Shown here: in pieces, positions 1-4,609 of the stretch | How the letters are laid out: each line of letters begins with the position of its first letter | How positions within the stretch are numbered: position 1 is the stretch's first letter | From: Gemmatimonadota bacterium | GTDB lineage: Bacteria; Gemmatimonadota; Gemmatimonadetes; Gemmatimonadales; GWC2-71-9 | Length of the DNA stretch: 8,738 nt | Assembly (NCBI GenBank): GCA_003220985.1 | Contig: QHTY01000201.1 | Location: 17,698 to 26,435, forward strand | Reading direction: 5' to 3' | Translations under genes and position numbers: made by a program | The notes under the pieces: generated by a model | What the model was told of the DNA's origin: nothing | The model's database searches: none | What the model saw: the letters and a program-made list of their open reading frames with translations, nothing else

Positions 1-669
1 GATCCCAACCTGTTCGCAGCGCGGGCGCTCGAAGCCACTTTACAGAAGAAGGGCATTGCCGTGGCAGGTGGCGCGGCCAGTACCACGGATTCGATGGTGT
101 ACCGCGGGTTACGCTGCTGCGGCACCCCGATCGCTGAGTACCGCGGCCGGCCGCTGCCCGACATGATCTTCCCCATTCTCAATTCGAGCCAGAACTGGTT
201 CGCCGAGATGTTGCTCAAGCTGCTTGGGCGCGAAGTCGGCGATACGGCGAGCTGGTCAAAGGGCCTCGACGTCGAACGGCGCTTCCTGATCGATTCGGTG
301 AAGATCGATTCGACGGCGTTCTCACTCGAGGACGCGTCGGGATTGGCCGCCGGCAATCTCGTCACGCCGCATGCGTTCGTGCAGCTGCTTGCCTACATGT
401 ACCGTCATCCCAAGCGTGCGCCGTTCATCGCGGGCCTGCCGCGAGCGCAGCAGCGCGGCTCGCTACTGCGGCGGTTCGCGGGGACGCCAATCGAAGGACG
501 GGTGCTGGCGAAGACGGGATCGATCGACCGGGTGAATACGCTGTCGGGATATATCGAGAAAGCAAATGGGCACGTCGTCACGTTTTCGATCCAGGCCAAC
601 GCGCACGACGTGCCGACACGACAGATGCTTGCGCAGATCGACTCGGTTGTGGTGCAGCTGGCGCGCTAG
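1..669 (+). CDS. dacB: D-alanyl-D-alanine carboxypeptidase / PBP4 family (DacB), C-terminal part
   Basis: This is the C-terminal 222 codons of a peptidase S13 (PBP4/DacB) protein. The frame is open from base 1, so the GTG at 61 is internal and the true start lies outside the window. Family members act in the periplasm, removing the terminal D-Ala of peptidoglycan stem peptides or cleaving cross-links. Visible marks are the SxN motif (Ser-Gln-Asn, bases 187-195) within NSSQNWFAEMLLK, the family segment DASGLAAGNLVTP, and the KTG triad (bases 511-519) followed by SIDRVNTLSGYI. The catalytic SxxK motif and signal peptide should lie in the missing N-terminal part. The family is typically 450-500 residues, so roughly half is present. 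It converges on the reductase gene, and their stop codons overlap. The family assignment is secure; whether endopeptidase or carboxypeptidase activity dominates cannot be told. Confidence 0.9.
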   Translation, partial: DPNLFAARALEATLQKKGIAVAGGAASTTDSMVYRGLRCCGTPIAEYRGRPLPDMIFPILNSSQNWFAEMLLKLLGREVGDTASWSKGLDVERRFLIDSVKIDSTAFSLEDASGLAAGNLVTPHAFVQLLAYMYRHPKRAPFIAGLPRAQQRGSLLRRFAGTPIEGRVLAKTGSIDRVNTLSGYIEKANGHVVTFSIQANAHDVPTRQMLAQIDSVVVQLAR

Positions 670-1688
670 TCTTCCTTCTGTCCAAAGAGCGCCATGTTCG
701 ACGAGTGACCAGGCATGACCTTGGCTGCCGGATTCAGGAAGTGCGCGATCTGGTTCACCGCAATGCACGCCTCGCCAAACCCGGTCGCGATGAGCTTCAA
801 TTTGCCGGGATAGGTGGTGATGTCTCCGGCGGCGTAGATGCCGGGGATGTTGGTCTCCATCGTCTGCGTGACCTTGATGTCGCCCTTCTCGATCTCGAGT
901 CCCCACTCGGCGATCGCGCCGAGCGATGAGACGAAGCCGAGCTGCGGGATGACGCAGTCCATCGGCAACGTCTCCTCCTCTTTTGTCTTGTTATTGACGA
1001 TCGTGACGCGCTCGATGCGTTCACTGCCGTCGATCGCCTTCAGCTCCCAGAATGTCCGCAGCTCCATCTTGCCGGCCGCAGCGAGCGCCTGTACCTGATC
1101 GACCGTCGCCTGATGGGCGCGAAAGCCGTCGCGCCGGTGGATCATCACAATGGACTTCGCGACCCCATGGAGGTTCACGGCCCAGTCGAACGCGGAGTCG
1201 CCACCGCCCACGATGAGAATGCGCTTGCCGCTGAAGATCCGGGGATTGAGCACGCGATCGTGCAGGCCCTTGTCGTTCCAGCGGTCGGCGTCTTTGAGCG
1301 GGAGCTTGCGGGGCGTGAACGCACCAATGCCACCGGCGATCAGCACCGTCCGGCCCGGATACTCATCCTTATCGGTGAGGATGGTGAAGAGCGTCTTGCC
1401 GTTCTCCTCGCTGCGCCTGAGGCCGATGACCTTTTCGCCGAGATGGACCGGCGGCTTCCATTGCAGGCCTTGTTCCGCGAGGGCCTTCACCAGGTCCTTT
1501 GAGAGGATCTTCGGAAATCCGGCGACGTCGAAGATGTATTTCTCGGGATACAGCGCCGTGAGCTGCCCGCCGACCTGGTCGAGGTTATCGATCAAGCGGT
1601 GCGATGCCCCGCGCATTCCGGCGTAAAATGCCGCGAACAGACCGGTCGGGCCCGCACCGATGATCGTGATATCTTTGGCCTCTTGCAT
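666..1688 (-). CDS. Ferredoxin/flavodoxin-NADP+ reductase, thioredoxin-reductase-like type
   Basis: This 340-residue flavoprotein has the thioredoxin reductase fold and should move electrons between NADPH and ferredoxin or flavodoxin in the cytoplasm. The FAD-binding GAGPTG is at residues 11-16, followed by DQVGGQLTALYPEK, which is typical of the YumC-like ferredoxin-NADP reductase branch. The NADPH site is GGGDSA (161-166) with HRRDGFRAH (184-192). The second FAD motif is AAGDI (286-290), and the tail LIATGFGEA...PGHSS is characteristic of this branch. The redox CxxC found just before the NADPH motif in true thioredoxin reductases is absent, which argues against that annotation. The length matches the family (about 330-350). 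No Shine-Dalgarno sequence precedes the ATG; a TAGCGT box 7 nt upstream might be a -10 of a leaderless message. Its stop overlaps the dacB stop, and its start faces the lipoprotein gene. Confidence 0.9.
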   Translation of the reverse strand: MQEAKDITIIGAGPTGLFAAFYAGMRGASHRLIDNLDQVGGQLTALYPEKYIFDVAGFPKILSKDLVKALAEQGLQWKPPVHLGEKVIGLRRSEENGKTLFTILTDKDEYPGRTVLIAGGIGAFTPRKLPLKDADRWNDKGLHDRVLNPRIFSGKRILIVGGGDSAFDWAVNLHGVAKSIVMIHRRDGFRAHQATVDQVQALAAAGKMELRTFWELKAIDGSERIERVTIVNNKTKEEETLPMDCVIPQLGFVSSLGAIAEWGLEIEKGDIKVTQTMETNIPGIYAAGDITTYPGKLKLIATGFGEACIAVNQIAHFLNPAAKVMPGHSSNMALFGQKED

Positions 1689-2621
1689 CGCGCGAACGCT
1701 AGCGTGGTAATCGTCCTCGGGCTACTGGCCTGCGCGACCGGTGGTCCGCATGCCGCGCTGGGCTGGAGCCTCGGCGGCGAGGCGCACGTGTTCGTGGCGG
1801 GCGATGAGTTCGCGCGTGACTTCTACCACCAACTCACCGGCAAGCGCAGCCTGATGGACGCGCTCGAGGGCCACCAACTCGTGGCGGTCGAGGGCCGAGA
1901 CGCTCGCAGCGCCACGGTGCTGTCGGCGCAGGGCGCCGCGCCGGCCCGACTGGCCCTGGCGCGCTTCCACGCGCCCTACACGTGCGGGTACGAGGGGTTA
2001 GTGACGGAGCTGGTGTTGGCATTCCGTCCGGGAGCGGCCGGTCACAGCGCGCCGCCATCGCATGCGACAGTCGTCGCGCTGCTCGATCAGACGCCGTTCG
2101 TCGGTGGGCCCGGAACGCCGCGACCGGGTCTGTCCACCGCGGCTGCCATGGCGCTCATCAAACGCGTCGCGGACCGGGCGGAGGTGTCAACCAGGGGACG
2201 CAGCCTTGGGCTGCTGCACGCCCCCACGCCCGATCCCGACCAGGCAGCGGATGCCGGCGAGTTCGTCGCGCTCCGCTCGCAGTACGCGGTCGGATTTCGC
2301 GCAACGTTTGTCGCCACCGTCGCCGAGGACAAGATTGATACGACGCTGATCACGGGCGTCGCGGTCACCGACCCTGATCTGCAGCACCTGCGTTGGGTCG
2401 TCCGACCGGTACGCCTGCGACTGGTGGGCGGAATGATCGCGCGCCCGAATCCCGGTGTGCGCTACTCATTACGCGGTACCGTCGCTGGTTCGGGAGGCGA
2501 GGCGCTGCTCCTGGTGGACGAAATCGCCGACGTCTCGCCGCGCGACTCGCGGGCGACCGTCGTTGATGCCACCACGCGGCGCGTCATCGCTGCGCAGCCG
2601 CTCGCGCTGCGTTGCCCGTGA
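1683..2621 (+). CDS. Unrecognised protein, probable exported lipoprotein
   Basis: I do not recognise the family. The frame could begin as early as 1599, but that would lie deep inside the reductase gene on the other strand. I favour TTG 1683 (312 codons), which gives MHRANASVVIVLGLLAC: a weakly basic n-region, a hydrophobic stretch and a lipobox-like LLAC with Cys at residue 17. GTG 1704 (305 codons) would leave only nine residues before that Cys. Neither start has a clear ribosome binding site. Cleavage after a later Ala, as a plain secreted protein, is also possible. The mature part is rich in Ala, Val and Arg, with no further membrane span. It has two more Cys (in YTCGYEG and in the C-terminal LRCP) that could form a disulphide after export. 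The C-terminal third has alternating hydrophobic segments suggesting beta structure. The following gene begins about 37 bp after the stop. No enzymatic motif is visible. Confidence 0.65.
   Translation: MHRANASVVIVLGLLACATGGPHAALGWSLGGEAHVFVAGDEFARDFYHQLTGKRSLMDALEGHQLVAVEGRDARSATVLSAQGAAPARLALARFHAPYTCGYEGLVTELVLAFRPGAAGHSAPPSHATVVALLDQTPFVGGPGTPRPGLSTAAAMALIKRVADRAEVSTRGRSLGLLHAPTPDPDQAADAGEFVALRSQYAVGFRATFVATVAEDKIDTTLITGVAVTDPDLQHLRWVVRPVRLRLVGGMIARPNPGVRYSLRGTVAGSGGEALLLVDEIADVSPRDSRATVVDATTRRVIAAQPLALRCP
1696..1705. repeat. 10-bp perfect palindrome at the divergent start region
   Basis: ACGCTAGCGT is a perfect palindrome just upstream of the reductase ATG (complement of 1686-1688), inside or beside the start of the divergent lipoprotein gene. 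By its symmetry it presents TAGCGT, a loose TAnnnT -10 match, on both strands. On the minus strand it lies 7 nt from the reductase ATG, the spacing of a leaderless promoter. It could instead be a small operator or chance. Confidence 0.4.
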
Positions 2622-2643
2622 ACATACGTTCTGGACAACCGTA

Positions 2644-2664
2644 CGTCGTGCGTGGTGCGTGGTG
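2644..2664. repeat. Three tandem heptamers at the adenosyltransferase start region
   Basis: CGTCGTG, CGTGGTG and CGTGGTG follow one another (period 7), with a partial fourth copy (CGT) after them. The array fills most of the 37 bp between the lipoprotein stop and the adenosyltransferase. Two candidate GTG starts (2659, 2662) lie inside it, and a run of seven G (2670-2676) follows. It has the look of a short intergenic tandem repeat that can change copy number. Confidence 0.7.
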
Positions 2665-3231
2665 CGTAAGGGGGGGCTTCTGAAGATCTATACCAAGACC
2701 GGTGATGCGGGCGAGACGAGTCTGTTCGGCGGTAAACGCGTGCCGAAGGACGACTCTCGCGTGCGCGCCTACGGCGACGTGGATGAGCTGAACGCGACGC
2801 TCGGATTCGCAGCGGCGCTCGAGCCGCGGACGTTCGAATCCGTCTTGCTCCAAACGATTCAACGCGACTTGTTCACCATCGGAGCCGAGCTCGCGACGCC
2901 GGACGCCGACAAACGGACAAAGGCGCTCGCGCGCAGCGGTGCAGCGGTGGGGCCATCTGAAGTTGGTGCCCTCGAAGACGTGATCGATACCCATGAAGCG
3001 AAGCTGAAGCCGCTGAAGAACTTCATTTTGCCCGGAGGCACGCCGAAGGCCGCGGCATTTCACGTCGCACGCACCGTTTGTCGACGCGCCGAGCGGTCCG
3101 TCGTCGCCTTGTCACACCAGCAAGCCCTAAACCCGTCCATCGTCCACTACCTCAACCGTCTGTCGGATGTGCTGTTTGTGTTGGCACGCGCCGTGAACGC
3201 GCAGGCGGGCGAACCCGACATCACGTGGTAA
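2659..3231 (+). CDS. pduO: Cob(I)alamin adenosyltransferase, PduO type
   Basis: This enzyme transfers the 5'-deoxyadenosyl group of ATP to cob(I)alamin, making adenosylcobalamin for radical mutases, ribonucleotide reductase or similar enzymes. The PduO-type signature is clear: KIYTKTGDAGETSLFGGK at the N-terminus (ATP-binding loop), then VRAYGDVDELNATLGFA. The later helices read FILPGGTPKAAAFHVARTVCRRAERSVVAL and NPSIVHYLNRLSDVLFVLARAVN; this RxxCRRAER region is the conserved active-site helix. Length is 190 codons from GTG 2659, normal for the single-domain family. The start is uncertain. Family proteins commonly begin with M-K-I-Y-T, which would place initiation at CTG 2680, with AAGGGG (2668-2673) as a plausible ribosome binding site. 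The GTG codons at 2659 and 2662 lie in a repeat and lack one. The frame is open upstream to 2455, but that overlaps the preceding gene. The 3' end overlaps aroB by 7 nt, implying co-transcription. No cobalamin riboswitch fits in the short upstream gap. Confidence 0.92.
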   Translation: MVRKGGLLKIYTKTGDAGETSLFGGKRVPKDDSRVRAYGDVDELNATLGFAAALEPRTFESVLLQTIQRDLFTIGAELATPDADKRTKALARSGAAVGPSEVGALEDVIDTHEAKLKPLKNFILPGGTPKAAAFHVARTVCRRAERSVVALSHQQALNPSIVHYLNRLSDVLFVLARAVNAQAGEPDITW

Positions 3232-4331
3232 CCATCCGGGTCCCGCTCGTCGAACAGCGGGATGCGTCCTACGACATCCTCATTGGCCCCGGCCTTGTCC
3301 AGCAGCTCGACAAGATCCTACCGGAGTACTGCCCCGCGGCCGCATATGCGGTGATTTCGGATTCGCATGTAGGAAAACTTTACGGGGAGTCGATCGCCAA
3401 GCAGGTGTCTGGTGCCGGGTGTCAGGTCGAGCTCCTCACGTTTCCTGCCGGAGAGTGGAACAAGACACGCGATACCTGGGCGTCGCTCTCCGACCGCATG
3501 CTCGCGGCCCATCTCGGTCGGGACTGCGCGGTGATCGCCCTCGGTGGCGGCGTGGTCAACGACGTGGCCGGCTTCGTCGCCGCGACGTACCTCCGTGGCG
3601 TGCCGCTCGTGCAGGTCCCGACGTCGCTCTTGGCGATGATCGACTCGTCTATCGGCGGAAAGACAGGGGTGGACGTGCCCGCGGGCAAGAACCTGCTCGG
3701 CGCGTTTCATCAACCGCGAGTGGTCGTCGCCGATCCCGAGCTGCTGGCGTCACTGTCCAGTGTGCAGCTCGCGGCGGGTCTGGCGGAGGCGGTGAAGCAT
3801 GGCGTGATCGCGGACGCGGAGTACTTCGGGTTTCTCGAAAGCGACTTCGCAGCGATTTTTGCGAAGCATGCGCCGGCCCTCCAGCGCGTCGTGCGCCGCT
3901 CGGTCGAGATCAAGGCATCCGTCGTCGCGCAGGATGAGCGAGAAAAGGGCAAACGCGCGATCCTCAACTTCGGGCATACCGTCGGGCACGCGATCGAAGC
4001 CACGTCCAAATACGAGGTACTGCACGGCGAAGCGGTCGCGATGGGGATGGTGTACGAAAGCCGGCTCGCGGAGATGCTGGGCATCGCCCCGGCAGGGACG
4101 GCGCAGCGGATCACCACCGTGCTGGAGCGACTCCATCTTCCTGTCGAGCGGCCGGACGCGAGCCAGGTTGACGATCTCATCGCGGCCATGCGGTCGGATA
4201 AGAAGGTGCGGGCGGCGGAGATCCGAGTCGCGCTGCCGCGCGCGATCGGCAGCGCCCACGGCGACGATGGGCGGGGGTGGACGGTCCCCGTGGACGAGGC
4301 GACGATTCGTCAGGTCTTGGTCAACACATAG
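3225..4331 (+). CDS. aroB: 3-dehydroquinate synthase
   Basis: AroB converts DAHP to 3-dehydroquinate, the second step of the shikimate pathway, using NAD+ and a divalent metal in the cytoplasm. From GTG 3225 the protein is 368 residues, close to the usual 350-370. The NAD-binding loop is ALGGGVVNDVAGFVAATYLRG (about 105-125), followed by PTSLLAMIDSSIGGKTGVD and KNLLGAFHQP. The predicted metal ligands are Glu188 in LAEAVKHG, His251 in NFGHTVGH and His267 in LHGEAVAMGM. The open frame extends upstream to 3078, but those residues lie inside the adenosyltransferase gene and do not resemble AroB; GTG 3225 gives MVTIRVPLVEQRDASYDILIG, a typical N-terminus. The start sits 4 nt ahead of the upstream TAA, a 7-nt overlap suggesting translational coupling. 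Only a weak GGCGGGCG-like purine stretch precedes it. No U-rich terminator follows the stop. Confidence 0.95.
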   Translation: MVTIRVPLVEQRDASYDILIGPGLVQQLDKILPEYCPAAAYAVISDSHVGKLYGESIAKQVSGAGCQVELLTFPAGEWNKTRDTWASLSDRMLAAHLGRDCAVIALGGGVVNDVAGFVAATYLRGVPLVQVPTSLLAMIDSSIGGKTGVDVPAGKNLLGAFHQPRVVVADPELLASLSSVQLAAGLAEAVKHGVIADAEYFGFLESDFAAIFAKHAPALQRVVRRSVEIKASVVAQDEREKGKRAILNFGHTVGHAIEATSKYEVLHGEAVAMGMVYESRLAEMLGIAPAGTAQRITTVLERLHLPVERPDASQVDDLIAAMRSDKKVRAAEIRVALPRAIGSAHGDDGRGWTVPVDEATIRQVLVNT

Positions 4332-4359
4332 CCCACATTCCTGTCCACCTCTCCACACG

Positions 4360-4407
4360 CCGATCTAATCCCTCCGATCTAGGTCACCGACCTTCCGGTC
4401 AGGTCAC
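4360..4407. repeat. Short direct repeats downstream of aroB
   Basis: CCGATCTA occurs at 4360-4367 and 4374-4381 (14 bp apart). AGGTCAC occurs at 4381-4387 and 4401-4407 (20 bp apart, about two helical turns). Between the latter pair is a small inverted repeat, GACC-TTCC-GGTC (4389-4400). No T-tract follows, so this is a poor terminator candidate. Helical spacing would suit a regulator binding one face of the DNA, but nothing identifies one. Confidence 0.45.
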
Positions 4408-4417
4408 GGTTCAAGTA

Positions 4418-4440
4418 CTTTCCACAGGCGCTGTGGATAG
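4418..4440. promoter_or_regulatory. Inverted repeat with two near-consensus DnaA boxes
   Basis: TCCACAG (4421-4427), a GCG loop, and CTGTGGA (4431-4437) form a perfect 7-bp inverted repeat. Each arm belongs to a near-match to the DnaA box TTWTNCACA: CTTTCCACA on the plus strand (4418-4426) and CTATCCACA on the minus strand (complement of 4432-4440). Each has a single mismatch, at the first base. The arrangement looks like head-to-head DnaA binding sites, though a hairpin or another regulator's operator would look the same. Confidence 0.45.
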
Positions 4441-4481
4441 TGGACAAACGGGGGAATCCCTACAAACCCAATAATTTGTGA

Positions 4482-4490
4482 TGTGGAAAA
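4482..4490 (-). promoter_or_regulatory. Consensus-matching DnaA box
   Basis: The minus strand reads TTTTCCACA, a full match to TTWTNCACA. It lies 11 bp upstream of the -35 region of the sigma-gene promoter and about 40 bp from the paired near-consensus boxes at 4418-4440. Next to it is an AT-richer stretch (ataatttgtg, 4471-4480). DnaA control of the sigma gene, or DnaA titration, is inference; one such match can arise by chance. Confidence 0.45.
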
Positions 4491-4497
4491 CTGCGTA

Positions 4498-4517
4498 GAT
4501 TTGCACGGATTGGCACG
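4498..4517. repeat. Tandem 10-bp repeat overlapping the sigma-gene promoter
   Basis: GATTTGCACG (4498-4507) is followed directly by GATTGGCACG (4508-4517), with 9 of 10 bases identical. The first copy contains the proposed -35 element (TTGCAC) and the second fills the spacer up to the -10. A 10-bp period places both copies on the same DNA face, as for a repressor or activator site; duplication of a -35 element is another reading. Confidence 0.6.
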
Positions 4518-4531
4518 AAAACCTATATTGG
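4500..4531 (+). promoter_or_regulatory. Promoter of the sigma factor gene
   Basis: TTGCAC (4501-4506), a 17-bp spacer and TATATT (4524-4529, one base off TATAAT) make a plausible sigma-70 promoter on the gene strand. The same bases also fit the Bacteroidota-type promoter: TTTG (4500-4503), 20 bp, then TATATTGG (4524-4531) against TAnnTTTG with one mismatch. Transcription would begin near 4536-4537, leaving a leader of roughly 73 nt. Confidence 0.6.
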
Positions 4532-4553
4532 CGCGTGATTTAGGTGGCCTAAC

Positions 4554-4572
4554 TGGCGGGTCCACCCCGCCA
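4554..4572 (+). promoter_or_regulatory. Hairpin in the sigma-gene leader
   Basis: TGGCGGG (4554-4560) and CCCGCCA (4566-4572) are perfect 7-bp complements around a 5-nt loop, within the predicted leader and about 24 nt before the ribosome binding site. An upstream GGTGG (4543-4547) can instead pair with CCACC (4562-4566), which overlaps the loop and second arm, so two alternative folds are possible. There is no T-run, so it is not a standard terminator. Confidence 0.45.
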
Positions 4573-4595
4573 TATTCACGCCCAACTCGCGTTTC

Positions 4596-4603
4596 AGGGG
4601 GAG
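4596..4603 (+). promoter_or_regulatory. Ribosome binding site of the sigma factor gene
   Basis: AGGGGGAG lies 6 nt before ATG 4610. It is the clearest Shine-Dalgarno sequence in the window and fixes the start of the sigma factor. Confidence 0.8.
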
Positions 4604-4609
4604 TCACGC

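Larger units (their letters stand above)
4332..4609. other. Intergenic region upstream of the sigma factor gene
   Basis: These 278 bp form the only sizeable non-coding stretch. From left to right they hold two CCGATCTA repeats and two AGGTCAC repeats, a TCCACAG/CTGTGGA inverted repeat with DnaA-box-like sequences, an AT-richer segment with a consensus DnaA box, a tandem 10-mer overlapping a promoter, a 5' leader with a GC hairpin, and a good ribosome binding site. I see no convincing small gene; the short open frames here lack family features. Confidence 0.75.

Noticed and set aside
1599..1682. Longer N-terminus of the lipoprotein gene from ATG 1599
   Set aside because: It would overlap the first 30 codons of the reductase on the other strand and bury the hydrophobic signal segment inside the protein.
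666..1688. Thioredoxin reductase annotation for the minus-strand flavoprotein
   Set aside because: The CxxC redox pair is absent, while the LIATGFGEA...PGHSS tail and DQVGGQLTALYPEK match the ferredoxin-NADP reductase branch.
2455..2658. Upstream extension of the adenosyltransferase frame from 2455
   Set aside because: These codons lie inside the lipoprotein gene in another frame and do not resemble the family, whose conserved sequence starts at KIYTKTGD.
2622..2679. Cobalamin riboswitch before the adenosyltransferase
   Set aside because: The gap is about 37-58 bp and filled with heptamer repeats, too short for a B12 riboswitch, and no B12-box-like sequence is visible.
4511..4530. Possible sigma-54 promoter (TGGCAC before the sigma gene)
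   Set aside because: The TGGCAC half matches, but the required TTGC-like -12 element is missing at the correct spacing; the bases there read CCTATATT.
4332..4600. Small open frames in the aroB-sigma intergenic region (for example 4404-4670 minus, 4483-4725 plus)
   Set aside because: They run over the promoter and into the sigma gene, lack ribosome binding sites and family features, and are better explained as regulatory DNA.
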